Shown here: positions 23,965-34,182 of the stretch, one piece after another
Numbering within the stretch: position 1 is the first letter of the stretch
Layout: the number at the start of each line of letters is the position of its first letter
Assembly: GCF_014490745.1 (NCBI RefSeq)
Contig: NZ_LZEU01000001.1
Location: forward strand, 806,001-870,000
Source: Pseudomonas alcaligenes
Lineage (GTDB): Bacteria > Pseudomonadota > Gammaproteobacteria > Pseudomonadales > Pseudomonadaceae
Direction of reading: 5' to 3'
Length of the DNA stretch: 64,000 nt
Notes under the pieces: generated by a model
Database searches by the model: none
Seen by the model: the letters and a program-made list of their open reading frames with translations, nothing else
What the model was told of the DNA's origin: nothing
Program-made: the position numbers and the translations under genes

Positions 23965-25188
23965 ATGGCGAACGGCCACGAGGCGCTGCTGACGCAGCTG
24001 TACCGCGACGAATCGCGTCGGGTGCTGGCCACTCTGATCCGCCTGCTGGGCGATTTCGATCTGGCCGAAGAGGCGCTGCACGAAGCCTTTCGCGCCGCCA
24101 TGGAGCAATGGCCGGAGCAGGGCGTGCCGGCCAACCCGCTGGCCTGGCTGGTGTCCGCCGGGCGTTTCAAGGCCATCGACCAGCTGCGCCGCCAGGCGCG
24201 CTTCCAGGCCCTCGACGATGTCGACGAACCGGCCGGTGGCGAGGCCTGGGATGGCGAGCACCTGGAAGACGACCGCCTGCGCCTGATCTTCACCTGCTGC
24301 CACCCGGCCCTGGCCGCCGATGCCCAGGTGGCGCTGACCCTGCGCGAGATCTGCGACCTCACCACCGAGGAAATCGCCAGCGCCTTCCTGGCCACGCCGA
24401 GCACCATCGCCCAGCGTATCGTGCGCGCCAAGAACAAGATCCGCGACGCGCGCATTCCCTACGAAGTACCGGGGCGCAGCGAGCTGGGCGAGCGCCTGGA
24501 GGCGGTGCTGCGGGTCATCTACCTGGTGTTCAACGAAGGCTACTTCGCCAGCAGCGGCGCCGAGCTGACCCGCCAGCAGCTGTGTACCGAGGCCATCCGC
24601 CTGGGCCGCCTGCTGCTGGAGCTGCTGCCCGAGGCGGAGGTGCAGGGCCTGCTGGCGCTGATGCTGCTGGGCGAGTCGCGGCGCGCCGCGCGCACGGCGG
24701 ACGACGGCCTGCCGGTACTGCTGGAGGATCAGGATCGCTGCCTGTGGGATCGCGCCCTGATCGTGGAGGGCGAGGCCCTGGTACAGGCCGCTTTCCGCTC
24801 CGGCAGCATCGGCCCCTACTGCCTGCAGGCGGCCATCGCCGCCGTGCATGCCGAGGCGGACAGCGTGGCCAGCACCGACTGGGCGCAGATAGTCGGCTTG
24901 TACGACGTGCTGCTGGGGGCCAATCCGTCGCCGGTGATCGAGCTCAACCGCGCCGTGGCCCTGGCCATGCGCGACGGCCCGGAGGCCGGGCTGCGCCAGA
25001 TCGAGGCGCTGCTGCAGCGTGGCGAGCTGGCCGACTACCACCTGGCCCATGCCGCCCGCGCCGACCTCAACCGCCGCCTCGGCCGCACGGGGGCCGCCCG
25101 CGCCGCCTACCAGCGCGCCCTGCAGCTGAGCCAGCAGGGCGCCGACCGGCAGTTTCTCGAACGCCGTCTGGCCGAACTGACCGACTGA
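23965..25188 (+). CDS. ECF sigma factor, ECF42-type with long C-terminal extension
   Basis: 407 residues. Sigma region 2 (YRDESRRVLATLIRLLGDFD, then LAEEALHEAF) and region 4 (LREICDLTTEEIASAFLATP, QRIVRAKNKIRD) are followed by a C-terminal domain of about 200 residues (LVFNEGYFASSGAELTRQQL onward) that resembles helical TPR-like repeats. This architecture defines the ECF42 group, which has no anti-sigma factor and is encoded next to DGPF (YCII-like) proteins, as here. The start ATG 23965 has GGAGAG upstream. Its predicted target promoter lies just after the gene at 25206. Confidence 0.88.
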   Translation: MANGHEALLTQLYRDESRRVLATLIRLLGDFDLAEEALHEAFRAAMEQWPEQGVPANPLAWLVSAGRFKAIDQLRRQARFQALDDVDEPAGGEAWDGEHLEDDRLRLIFTCCHPALAADAQVALTLREICDLTTEEIASAFLATPSTIAQRIVRAKNKIRDARIPYEVPGRSELGERLEAVLRVIYLVFNEGYFASSGAELTRQQLCTEAIRLGRLLLELLPEAEVQGLLALMLLGESRRAARTADDGLPVLLEDQDRCLWDRALIVEGEALVQAAFRSGSIGPYCLQAAIAAVHAEADSVASTDWAQIVGLYDVLLGANPSPVIELNRAVALAMRDGPEAGLRQIEALLQRGELADYHLAHAARADLNRRLGRTGAARAAYQRALQLSQQGADRQFLERRLAELTD

Positions 25189-25205
25189 AATTTTTTTCGC
25201 CGGCC

Positions 25206-25232
25206 TGTCGATTCGCCGTCAGCCCGCGCGAC
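25206..25232 (+). promoter_or_regulatory. Predicted ECF42-dependent promoter
   Basis: TGTCGA (25206-25211), a 17-bp spacer, then CGAC (25229-25232), ending 43 bp before the DGPF-protein start. This matches the TGTCGA/CGAC promoter motif that I recall for ECF42 sigma factors, and it sits exactly between the sigma gene and its usual partner. I found no equivalent site before the downstream DUF899 gene. Confidence 0.65.
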
Positions 25233-25275
25233 TAGGGGATAACCGCAGCGAAAAACGCTGCCAGGGAGGAACGCG

Positions 25276-25620
25276 ATGAAATACCTGTGCCTGATCTACA
25301 GCGACGAGAAAGTCCTGCACACCTCGCCGGACAGTCCGCACGACGGTGAATGCTACGACTACTTCCAGAGTGTGCAGCAGAGCGGTCGCATGCTCGCCGC
25401 CGAGCCGCTGGAACCGGTCGCCACCGCCACCACCGTGCGCGTGCGCGGCGGCAAGCTGAGCATCACCGATGGCCCCTTCGCCGAGACCAAGGAGCAGCTG
25501 GCCGGCTTCTACCTGATCGAGGCGCGTGACCTCAACGAGGCGCTGCAGATCGCCGGCGGCATTCCCGCCGCGCGGGTCGGCAGTGTCGAAGTGCGGCCGG
25601 TGCGCCAGCTGCAGCTTTAA
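25276..25620 (+). CDS. DGPF-domain (YCII-related) protein
   Basis: 114 residues of ferredoxin-like fold. The name-giving motif is intact in SITDGPFAETKEQLAGFYLI, and the protein opens MKYLCLIYSDEK as typical for the family. These proteins are the main targets and partners of ECF42 sigma factors; their biochemical activity is unproven. The ATG follows GGGAGGAACGCG, a strong ribosome site, and the predicted ECF42 promoter lies upstream. Confidence 0.88.
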   Translation: MKYLCLIYSDEKVLHTSPDSPHDGECYDYFQSVQQSGRMLAAEPLEPVATATTVRVRGGKLSITDGPFAETKEQLAGFYLIEARDLNEALQIAGGIPAARVGSVEVRPVRQLQL

Positions 25621-25626
25621 GACGCC

Positions 25627-25645
25627 CCTCTCCCCTCGGGAGAGG
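25627..25645. repeat. Short REP-like palindrome
   Basis: CCTCTCCC, CTC, GGGAGAGG: a perfect eight-base stem with the same three-base loop as the repeat at 62802. It lies just after the DGPF gene, where it may also act as a weak terminator. Confidence 0.6.
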
Positions 25646-25730
25646 AGGCTAATCGTGCACGCCCGAGGCCATGGTTTGGCCTGCTGTCTCGCCACGCATG
25701 CATCTATGGTTTGAACCGAGAGGCATCGAG

Positions 25731-26510
25731 ATGAATCCTGACTATCCGAAAGTCGCCAGCCGCGAGGAATGGCTGGCCGCCCGGCTGCAGCTGCTGCAGC
25801 AGGAAAAAGCCCTGACCCGCCAGCGCGATGCGCTCAACGCCCAGCGCCGCGCCTTGCCGATGGTGGCGATTGACGCCGACTACCGCTTCACCGGGGCCGA
25901 GGGCGAGGTCGGCCTGGCCGAGCTGTTCGCCGGGCGCAGCCAGCTGATCGTCTACCACTTCATGTTTCACCGCGACCGCGGCGAGGGTTGCCCGGGTTGC
26001 TCCTTCCTGGCCGACAACATCGGCCACCTGGCCCACCTGCATGCCCGCGACACCAGCCTGGTGCTGGTCTCCAATGCGCCGCTGGCGGAGCTGCAAGCCT
26101 TCAAGAAACGCATGGGCTGGAACCTGCCGTGGTACTCGTCGTTCGGCAGCCGCTTCAACTACGACTTCCACGTCACCATCGACGCCAGCCAGGCGCCGGT
26201 GGAATACAACTACCGCGACCAGGCCGAACTGCAGCGCATGGGCCAGCTGGACATGGTCAAGGGCGAGCTGCCAGGCGCCAGTGTGTTCCTGCACGACGGC
26301 GAGCGGGTGTTCCATACCTATTCCACCTACGCCCGTGGCCTGGACATGCTGATGAACGCCTACCACTACCTCGACCTCACGCCGTTCGGTCGGGGCGAGG
26401 GCTGGGGCGGCATGGCCAATGTGGACGGCAAGGGCATGAACTGGACGCGCCTGCACGACCGCTACGAACCTGCCGCGGCCAGCGCCGCGGCTCATGACTG
26501 TTGCCACTGA
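25731..26510 (+). CDS. DUF899 family thioredoxin-like protein
   Basis: 259 residues. The N-terminal helix includes WLAARLQLLQQEKALTRQRD, followed by YRFTGAEGEVGLAELFAGRS, the CPGC pair (C87 and C90) within GEGCPGCSFLADNI, and the LMNAYHYLDLTPFGRGE block of this family. The fold is thioredoxin-like and the CxxC suggests redox activity, but no substrate is established. Start ATG 25731 follows GAGAGG. The C-terminus ends in HDCCH, a possible metal site. It lies after the ECF42/DGPF pair with the next two small genes, a common genomic grouping, and may belong to that regulon by read-through. Confidence 0.8.
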   Translation: MNPDYPKVASREEWLAARLQLLQQEKALTRQRDALNAQRRALPMVAIDADYRFTGAEGEVGLAELFAGRSQLIVYHFMFHRDRGEGCPGCSFLADNIGHLAHLHARDTSLVLVSNAPLAELQAFKKRMGWNLPWYSSFGSRFNYDFHVTIDASQAPVEYNYRDQAELQRMGQLDMVKGELPGASVFLHDGERVFHTYSTYARGLDMLMNAYHYLDLTPFGRGEGWGGMANVDGKGMNWTRLHDRYEPAAASAAAHDCCH

Positions 26511-26524
26511 GCGAGGAGGCAAGC

Positions 26525-26956
26525 ATGACCAGCGAATCCACCACCCCACTACGCGCGCTGCTCGACAGCTGGGTCAAGGCCAACCTGGCCAAGGATCTGG
26601 ATGCCATCATCAGCCACTACAGCATCGACGTGCTGGCCTTCGATGCCGTCATGCAGCTGCAGTTCAAGGGCCGCGAGGCCTACCGGGCGCACTGGCAGGT
26701 GTGCCTGGCAATGTGCGCCGGGCCGACCACCTTCGAGGTCGCCGAGCTGCAGCAGGAGGCCAGTGGCGAGCTGGGCTTCGGCCATTTCCTCTGCTACTGC
26801 GGCGGCACCGACGCCGAGGGCAAGGCCCAGGGCTGCTGGCTGCGGGTCAGCCAGGGCTACCGCAAACACAACGGCCGCTGGCTGATCGCCCACGAGCATT
26901 TCTCGGTGCCCTTCGACCCCGAGAGCGGCCAGGCGCTGTTTGAGCTGAAGCCCTGA
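26525..26956 (+). CDS. SnoaL-like/ketosteroid-isomerase-like NTF2-fold protein
   Basis: 143 residues with the NTF2 pattern LLDSWVKANLAKDLDAIISH, a central FKGREAYRAHW and the closing strands GRWLIAHEHFSVPFD. Such proteins are often accessory isomerases or binding proteins paired with ECF sigma factors. The start ATG 26525 has GAGGAGG upstream. It is 14 nt after the DUF899 gene, so probably the same message. No catalytic assignment is possible. Confidence 0.75.
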   Translation: MTSESTTPLRALLDSWVKANLAKDLDAIISHYSIDVLAFDAVMQLQFKGREAYRAHWQVCLAMCAGPTTFEVAELQQEASGELGFGHFLCYCGGTDAEGKAQGCWLRVSQGYRKHNGRWLIAHEHFSVPFDPESGQALFELKP

Positions 26957-26986
26957 GCCCGGCACCCGACAAAAGGAAAAACCACA

Positions 26987-27541
26987 ATGAGAGGACGCAA
27001 GATGCTGGGCATTATCCTGCTGGTCGTATTGGCCCTGGTGGCCGGGTTTGCCGTGCTGGCGTCGCGCCAGCCGGATGAGTTTCGCGTTGAACGCAGCATC
27101 CTGATCCAGGCGCCGGCGGAGCGAGTGTTCGCCCAGGTCGAGGATTTCCACCAGTGGCACCAGTGGTCGCCCTGGGCCAGGCGCGACCCGGCCATGCAGG
27201 TCAGCTACGAGGGGGCGGCCAAGGGGGTAGGCGCGGTATATCGCTGGTCGGGCAACCGCCAGGTGGGCAAGGGCAGCTGCGCCATCAGCGAGAGCCGCCC
27301 GAATGAACTGGTGCGTATGCAGCTGGAGTTCCTTGAGCCCTTTCAGGCCAGCAACATCGCCGAGTTCCACTTCCAGCCCGAGGCCGCTGGCACGCGGGTG
27401 AGCTGGAGCATGAGTGGGCGTAGCAACTTCGTCAGCAAGGCCATGGGCCTGCTGTTCAGCATGGACAAGATGGTCGGCGGCGATTTCGAGCAGGGCCTGG
27501 CCAGCCTCAAGGCGCGCAGCGAGGCTCCGGCCGTCCCCTGA
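26987..27541 (+). CDS. SRPBCC-family protein with N-terminal membrane anchor
   Basis: 184 residues. One hydrophobic helix ([20 protein letters not shown]) precedes a START/Bet v 1-type domain: [29 protein letters not shown], and a final amphipathic helix [19 protein letters not shown]. The family binds hydrophobic small molecules. The anchor would place the domain in the periplasm. AAAGGAAAAACCACA before the ATG is a good ribosome site. It closes the ECF42-associated group. Function is not known. Confidence 0.75.
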   Translation: MRGRKMLGIILLVVLALVAGFAVLASRQPDEFRVERSILIQAPAERVFAQVEDFHQWHQWSPWARRDPAMQVSYEGAAKGVGAVYRWSGNRQVGKGSCAISESRPNELVRMQLEFLEPFQASNIAEFHFQPEAAGTRVSWSMSGRSNFVSKAMGLLFSMDKMVGGDFEQGLASLKARSEAPAVP

Positions 27542-27634
27542 AATGCGCGCCTGGCGCGGCCTGCAGCGATAGGCTGCCCGCGCGGCGGCGCTTTTCCCTA
27601 CAATCAGGTTTTTCCGTCAGGCTAAGGAGTCCCC

Positions 27635-28557
<923 letters not shown>

Positions 28558-28561
<4 letters not shown>

Positions 28562-29319
28562 ACCTGTATGCCATCAAGGCCATCTACCTGTTCGAGCTGG
28601 CGCGCACCTGGCGCACCCTGCTGCAGAGCATCGCCACCCCAGTGATTTCCACTTCGCTGTACTTCGTGGTGTTCGGCTCGGCCATCGGCAGTAGCATGAC
28701 CGAGGTGCACGGGGTCAGCTACGGCGCCTTCATCGTGCCGGGCCTGATCATGCTGGCGCTGCTCACCGAGAGCATCGGCAACGCCTCGTTCGGTATCTAC
28801 ATGCCGAAGTATTCGGGCACCATCTACGAACTGCTGTCGGCACCGGTGTCGTTCTTCGAGATCCTGGTCGGTTATGTCGGCGCGGCGGCCACCAAGTCGG
28901 TGATCCTCGGCCTGATCATCTTCCTCACCGCGCGGCTGTTCGTCGATTTCGAGGTGGCCCACCCGCTCTGGGCGCTGGCCTTCCTGGTGCTGACGGCGAT
29001 CACCTTCTGCCTGTTCGGCTTCATCATCGGCGTGTGGGCCGACGGCTGGGAGAAGCTGCAGGTGGTGCCAGCGCTGATCGTCACGCCGCTGGCCTTCCTC
29101 GGCGGCAGCTTCTACTCGATCAGCATGCTGCCGGAGCTGTGGCAGAAGATCACCCTGTTCAACCCGGTGGTGTACCTGATCAGCGCATTCCGCTGGGCCT
29201 TCTTCGACGTGGCCGACGTCAACCTCGGCCTCAGCGTGGGGATGATCCTTGGCTTCCTGCTGGCCTGCGTGCTGGTGGTGAGCTGGATCTTCAAGACCGG
29301 CTACCGGCTGCGTCACTGA
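28558..29319 (+). CDS. ABC-2 type exporter permease (YadH-like)
   Basis: 253 residues with about six membrane segments. The N-terminal cytoplasmic part [20 protein letters not shown], the [15 protein letters not shown] segment and the conserved [19 protein letters not shown] loop before [12 protein letters not shown] are typical of the ABC-2 permease family. It forms the membrane part of the exporter with the preceding ATPase, translationally coupled by a four-base overlap. The pair is transcribed toward the P-II-like genes, with 75 nt between the converging stops. Confidence 0.88.
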
Positions 29320-29394
29320 CGGCAGCGGGGTTGCGCCGGATGGGTTGCCGAGCATGGCAGCCCACCCACCCACCGAGCAGTCCTGGCAGGGTTG

Positions 29395-29787
29395 CTAAAG
29401 GCCCGTGGCCTTGGCGCGAGGCTCGTCCGGAACGCCGGCCGGCATCGCCAGCGGTGTGGCGAAGTTCAATGCGGTCATGTACAGGGTGCCGCTGTCCGGT
29501 TGATCCAGGCTGGCCTGGGCACAGATGAAGTCGAATACTTCGTCGGCCTGTTGCGCATCCACTACCACGTGCAGAACCCGCGCCAGCGCGGCTTCCGGTA
29601 CCTTGTCGCGGGGTGCCTTGGCCGCCTGCAGCACAGCCACGCCACGGCAGTGCACGCTGTGGGCCCGGGTGATGCCCAGCTCATCGCGCAGGCGCTGCAG
29701 CACCCGGCGATCCGTGCCGTTGTCGGGCAGGATGCAGGTGATGAGCTTGGCCGGCGCGCCCGGCAGGGCGAAGCTTGCCGCGCTCAC
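29395..29787 (-). CDS. P-II-like domain protein B
   Basis: 130 residues, GTG start. It opens KLITCILPDNGTDRRVLQRL and has the VLHVVVDAQQADEVFDFICA strand-helix of the P-II ferredoxin-like fold, but lacks the uridylylation T-loop tyrosine of GlnB/GlnK. It overlaps the preceding P-II-like gene by GTGA (29784-29787), so the two are translationally coupled. As P-II proteins form trimers that gate transporters in response to metabolites, it may regulate the adjacent DUF1538 membrane protein. Confidence 0.65.
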   Translation of the reverse strand: MSAASFALPGAPAKLITCILPDNGTDRRVLQRLRDELGITRAHSVHCRGVAVLQAAKAPRDKVPEAALARVLHVVVDAQQADEVFDFICAQASLDQPDSGTLYMTALNFATPLAMPAGVPDEPRAKATGL

Positions 29788-30146
29788 GAGGCACTGCCTT
29801 TGCCCTGCATATCGCGGGGAATGTAGGTGGCCACTTTTTCAACCGGCGTCGCATAGATCATGCCGGCACCCGGCACGTCCAGGCCGGCGGCGTGGTAGAT
29901 GGTTTCCAGCAGGGCATCCTGATAGTCGGCCGCCACCAGCAGGCTGACCACTTCCTTCTCCGCATCGATGGCAATGCTGAGCAGGCCGAGCCGCTCGCGC
30001 GGGCCGAAGCCGTGGGCGTGGTAGACGATCGCCCCCGGTGCGCCCATGCCCTGGGCCGCGCGAATCACCAGGTCGGCGCGCCCGGCGGCGACAATGCAGG
30101 TAATCAGCGCCACATCGGTCAGGTAGGTAATCCCTTCCGGTTTCAT
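29784..30146 (-). CDS. P-II-like domain protein A
   Basis: 120 residues. The fold is visible as ALITCIVAAGRADLVIRAAQ, KEVVSLLVAADYQDALLETI and the closing strand GMIYATPVEKVATYIP, which corresponds to the P-II C-terminal beta strand with its typical P-V-E. It sits between DUF1538 (ATGA overlap at 30143-30146) and protein B (GTGA overlap), so the three form a tightly coupled operon. GGGGGA precedes the ATG. No canonical T-loop or nucleotide motif is evident; the effector is unknown. Confidence 0.72.
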   Translation of the reverse strand: MKPEGITYLTDVALITCIVAAGRADLVIRAAQGMGAPGAIVYHAHGFGPRERLGLLSIAIDAEKEVVSLLVAADYQDALLETIYHAAGLDVPGAGMIYATPVEKVATYIPRDMQGKGSAS

Positions 30147-31927
30147 GTTGAATCCCCCGTTGCCAGTAATTGATGCGCCGGTTGCGAGCTGGCGGCCTTG
30201 GCCTGCCGCCACATCTGGATGCGGGCCCACTGCCCGAGCAGCATGACGCTGATGATGGGGCCGACCGAGGCCATGCTGAGAATGCCGAAGCCTTCGACGG
30301 CGTGGGTGGCGTTGCCCAGCCCCAGGCCCATGGCCAGCACCAGCGGCACAGTGATCGGCCCGGTGGTGACGCCGGCACTGTCCCAGGCCACGTTGACGAA
30401 CTCTTCGCTGGAAAACACCGTCAGTACCGCGGCCAGCAGATAGGGCGGCAGCACCAGCCACACCAGCGGCAGGTCGAACACCAGCTTGGCCACCCCCACG
30501 GCGATACCGCAGGCGACACCGATAGACACCGCGCGGATCAGGCTGCTCTTGCGAATGAAGCCGTTGGTCAGGGTCTGCGCCGTGACCCCCAGCGCATTCA
30601 GCGCCGGCTCGGCGACGGTGGCGCCGTAGCCGAGCAGCCAGGCGAAGGCCAGGGCCAGCACCAGGCCCACCTGGTAGAGGTAGAGCGGTGATTTGTCGGC
30701 GCCGGGAATCTGCATGAAGGCCGCCGGAATCAGCGAGCCGGCACTGCCGCCGAGCTTGGACAGGCCATAGGTCAGCCCCAGGTTGAACACGCACATGCCG
30801 GCCACGGTCAGGGCGATGCCGAGGAGGATCTCGTTGCGCCGAGGCAGGCTCTGGCGCAGCAGCAGTTTCAGCACGAGCAGCAGGAAGATCACCAGGGGCA
30901 CGATGGCGCGTACTCCCGAGACGATCTCCAGGCCGGGGCTGACGCTGTACCAGACCGCCGCCTGTTGCCCGGCGCCAGCCGCGGCCTGCGCCGCGGCGAT
31001 GATGTCCGCCGGGGTGGCCGTGGCTGCCACGTACAGGGTCAGCAGCATGACCCCGACGACGGGAAACAGCGAGGCCAGGGTGACGATGCCGAACCCGGAC
31101 AACCCGGAGCCACCCTTGCCGGCCGCCGCGGCGATACCGATGCCCAGCGCCAGTACCAGCGGTACCGTGACTGGCCCGGTGGTGACGGCGCCGGCGTCCC
31201 AGGCCAGGCCGATGACCTTGGCCAGCTCCGGATCGCGAGCCATGTACAGGGTGAGCAGCAGTACCGGCACCAGCGAGGCATAGATCAGCGGCTTCAGGCT
31301 CCAGCCATAGAGAAAGCGCAGGGTGCCGGTGACCGCGGCCAGGCCGACGCTGGCGCCGACCACCAGCACCAGCTCACCTGTCCACTGGTTGAGGATCGCC
31401 CACAGGTAGGGCGCCCGCTCTGCGGAGACATTCTGTCCGGCGGCGCGCAAGGCGCCGATGGCCGGTTCGGCGAAGGTCACGCCGATGCCCAGTAACAGGG
31501 TGATGAGCAGTACCACGGGCAGGGACGATTTGCGCGGCAGGTTGCTGCCGATGATTTCCCCGAACGGCATCAGGCCGAGCTTCAGCCCCTCCATGAACAG
31601 CATCAGCCCGACTATCACCGCGAACAGGCCGGCGGCGACCAGCAGCGAGTCTTCCACCAGCTGGCGCAGGATGATGATCTGGAACAGCGCCAGGTACAGC
31701 GCCAGCGGCACCACGGCGCGCAGTTGCTCCATCAGGCGGATGCTGACATAGGGCCTGAGTACGGCGACGACCTCATCCCGCTGCAGTCTGGCGGCCTGGT
31801 AGGGCGCGGCGCGCCAACGGCCGTCGGCCGTACGCTCCGGAGCGGGCACCAGCTCGCGCAGGGGGATCTCGCGACGCCCCGCGCCGATTCCACGCAGGTA
31901 GTCGGCATAGCGGATGGAGTCTTTCAT
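30143..31927 (-). CDS. DUF1538 integral membrane protein with internal duplication
   Basis: 594 residues, about 14 hydrophobic segments. Two homologous halves each carry the family motif: [20 protein letters not shown] and, about 250 residues later, [20 protein letters not shown]. Each half also has a [16 protein letters not shown] or [16 protein letters not shown] element, as in inverted- or tandem-repeat transporters. A soluble N-terminal stretch of about 70 residues precedes the membrane part. No transport substrate is established for this family. It heads the operon with two P-II-like proteins and is divergent from the chemoreceptor gene across a 281-nt gap in which I see no clear promoter. 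Confidence 0.82.
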   Translation of the reverse strand: MKDSIRYADYLRGIGAGRREIPLRELVPAPERTADGRWRAAPYQAARLQRDEVVAVLRPYVSIRLMEQLRAVVPLALYLALFQIIILRQLVEDSLLVAAGLFAVIVGLMLFMEGLKLGLMPFGEIIGSNLPRKSSLPVVLLITLLLGIGVTFAEPAIGALRAAGQNVSAERAPYLWAILNQWTGELVLVVGASVGLAAVTGTLRFLYGWSLKPLIYASLVPVLLLTLYMARDPELAKVIGLAWDAGAVTTGPVTVPLVLALGIGIAAAAGKGGSGLSGFGIVTLASLFPVVGVMLLTLYVAATATPADIIAAAQAAAGAGQQAAVWYSVSPGLEIVSGVRAIVPLVIFLLLVLKLLLRQSLPRRNEILLGIALTVAGMCVFNLGLTYGLSKLGGSAGSLIPAAFMQIPGADKSPLYLYQVGLVLALAFAWLLGYGATVAEPALNALGVTAQTLTNGFIRKSSLIRAVSIGVACGIAVGVAKLVFDLPLVWLVLPPYLLAAVLTVFSSEEFVNVAWDSAGVTTGPITVPLVLAMGLGLGNATHAVEGFGILSMASVGPIISVMLLGQWARIQMWRQAKAASSQPAHQLLATGDST

Positions 31928-32208
31928 GGGCTCATCTGCTCCGGTTGATCGAGCTGCGGATGACCTGTAGGCCAGCCGGCTGGCGATGCGGTTCTGCCCA
32001 GAAGGCTAGGGGGTCTTCGCGGGCGCGTCCAACTCCAGCGCAAGGTTGCTGCAATCACCATGACAAGCGCTCCGCTAGCCGGAGCGGGCGTCCCATGGGC
32101 TGGCAAATTACGCAAAAACGAGGGCGATTACCTAGTATGAAAATCAGCCGCTGCCAGAGCGGTACCTGCGTCAGGTTCCCTGATTATCTGCCTGAGGGCA
32201 CCCCTGCC

Positions 32209-34176
32209 ATGAGCATCAAGAGCAAACTGCTGACCAGTTTTCTGGTGGCGACCCTGGTCCCTGTGCTGATCGTGGCGCTACTGACCATCCGCAACGTCAC
32301 GGCGCAGGCCAAGACCCATTTCCATGAGGCCAGCAGCCTGGACGTGCGGCTGGTGGACAACACCTTCGTCACCTTCTTCGATTCCGTCGGCCACACCGTC
32401 TCCGCCCTGGCCGACTATCCTGCGCTGCGCGACACCGCCAGCGGCGAGCTGAGCAACTACTTCGGCGAGAAGCGCAAACCCAGTGAGGTCGCCACCGCCA
32501 ACGGCGGCCGCGAGAAGCAGGTGTTCGACTACTTCTCCAGCATCGGCAACAACAACCCGAGCTTCGGCTACGTCTACATGAGCGATACCCAGGGCGCCTA
32601 CGTGGAGTGGCCGGGTACCGGCGAATATGGCGACTGGGATCCGCGCAAGCGGCCCTGGTACGACATCGGCAAGAACGCCAACTTCGCCCTGGCGCGCCGC
32701 GACGGCTACTACTGGGAGCCGGACGACGCGGTGTATGTCTCGGTGCTCAAGGGCTTCAAGGATCAGGCCGGCAACTTCGCCGGGGTGGTGGCGATAGACG
32801 TGTCGCTCAAGGCCCTCACCGACATGGCGCAGAAGATCCGCTTCGGCGAAACCGGCTTCTTCATGCTGGTGGAGAGCAGCGGCACCCTGCTGGTCGACGG
32901 CCACCAGCCGGAGCACAACTTCAAGAAGCTCGGCGAGCTGAAGGACGACTACTTCGCCACCATCGCCAAGACCGACAACGGCCTGATCGAGGTGAACATC
33001 GACGGCGTCGACTACATGGCCAACGTCTACACCTCGCCGGAGCTGGGCTGGAAGTTCATCGGCTTCATGCAGAGCGACGAGATATTCGCCAACGCCCATC
33101 AGCTGACCTGGCTGACCCTGGTGGTATCCGCGGTGCTGGTGCTGCTGTTCGGCATCGCCGGGGTGATCATCGCCAACCGCATCGTCACGCCGATCAACCT
33201 GGTCAAGGAAGGCTTGCGCACCATCGCCCAGGGCGAGGGTGACCTGACCCGCCGCCTGAGCCTGATGAGCAAGGACGAAACCGGCGAGCTGGCCAACTGG
33301 TTCAACCAGTTCATCGCCTCGACCCAGGAGATGATCAAGGTGATCAAGGACAACGCCATCAGCATGCACGGCGTGTCCAGCCAGACCAACGAGCGCACCA
33401 CGGCCATGTCCGCCAGCCTGCAGCAGCAGCTGGGGGCGGTGGAGCAGATCGTCACGGCGGTGACCGAGATGTCCTCCGCCGCCAACGAGGTGGCGCAGAC
33501 CTGCGTGCGCACGGCCGATGCCTCCAAGCAGGGCCTGGATGCGACCAGCAATGGCAAGCAGGTGATCGCCCGCAGCACGGCCGGGGTCAACAAGCTGGGC
33601 GCCAGCATCCTCGAGTCGAGCAAGGTGATCCAGGAGCTGGAGCGCGAGACGGTGAGCATCAACAACATCCTCTCGACCATCCAGCAGATCGCCGAACAGA
33701 CCAACCTGCTGGCCCTCAACGCGGCTATCGAGGCCGCCCGCGCCGGTGAGCAGGGCCGCGGCTTCGCGGTGGTGGCGGACGAGGTGCGCAACCTGGCCAA
33801 GCGCACCCAGGACTCCACCGGCGAGATCAACAACATCCTCAACCTGCTGGTCAACCGCATCAGCGAGGTGACCTCGACCATGGAGCACAGCCTGTCCGAG
33901 TCGGGCAAGGCGATCGAGCTGGCGAGCGAGGTGATGGGCGCCTTCGAGAGCATCGAGGGCGCCATGCAGATGATCCGCGACATGACCATGCAGATCGCCA
34001 CGGCCACCGAGGAGCAGCACCTGGTGACCGAGGACATCAACCAGAACATAGTCGCCATCAACGACTCGGTGAGCCAGGTCTCCAGCCAGGCCATGGAGGT
34101 GGAGCAGTACTCCCACGAGCAGCGCGAACTGAGCAGCGCGCTGAAGCAGCTGGTGGGGCGCTTCCGTACCGAGTGA
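32209..34176 (+). CDS. Methyl-accepting chemotaxis protein with dCache sensor
   Basis: 655 residues: a first membrane helix ([19 protein letters not shown]), a periplasmic dCache domain (about 35-300), a second helix near 305-325, HAMP, and the signalling tip [20 protein letters not shown]. The dCache contains WDPRKRPWY with a later GYYW and VVAIDVSL, close to the amino-acid-binding motif (Y-x4-R-x-WY...Y...D), except that the first tyrosine is tryptophan. It ends LVGRFRTE without a CheR-binding pentapeptide. ATG 32209 has GAGGG upstream. Its end converges with the L-serine dehydratase gene, six nt apart. Ligand is probably an amino acid or amine. Confidence 0.88.
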   Translation: MSIKSKLLTSFLVATLVPVLIVALLTIRNVTAQAKTHFHEASSLDVRLVDNTFVTFFDSVGHTVSALADYPALRDTASGELSNYFGEKRKPSEVATANGGREKQVFDYFSSIGNNNPSFGYVYMSDTQGAYVEWPGTGEYGDWDPRKRPWYDIGKNANFALARRDGYYWEPDDAVYVSVLKGFKDQAGNFAGVVAIDVSLKALTDMAQKIRFGETGFFMLVESSGTLLVDGHQPEHNFKKLGELKDDYFATIAKTDNGLIEVNIDGVDYMANVYTSPELGWKFIGFMQSDEIFANAHQLTWLTLVVSAVLVLLFGIAGVIIANRIVTPINLVKEGLRTIAQGEGDLTRRLSLMSKDETGELANWFNQFIASTQEMIKVIKDNAISMHGVSSQTNERTTAMSASLQQQLGAVEQIVTAVTEMSSAANEVAQTCVRTADASKQGLDATSNGKQVIARSTAGVNKLGASILESSKVIQELERETVSINNILSTIQQIAEQTNLLALNAAIEAARAGEQGRGFAVVADEVRNLAKRTQDSTGEINNILNLLVNRISEVTSTMEHSLSESGKAIELASEVMGAFESIEGAMQMIRDMTMQIATATEEQHLVTEDINQNIVAINDSVSQVSSQAMEVEQYSHEQRELSSALKQLVGRFRTE

Positions 34177-34182
34177 GGTGTT

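Noticed and set aside
25621..25730. Possible CRISPR or repeat array near the DGPF gene
   Set aside because: Only one short palindrome of the REP type is present; no regularly spaced repeats.
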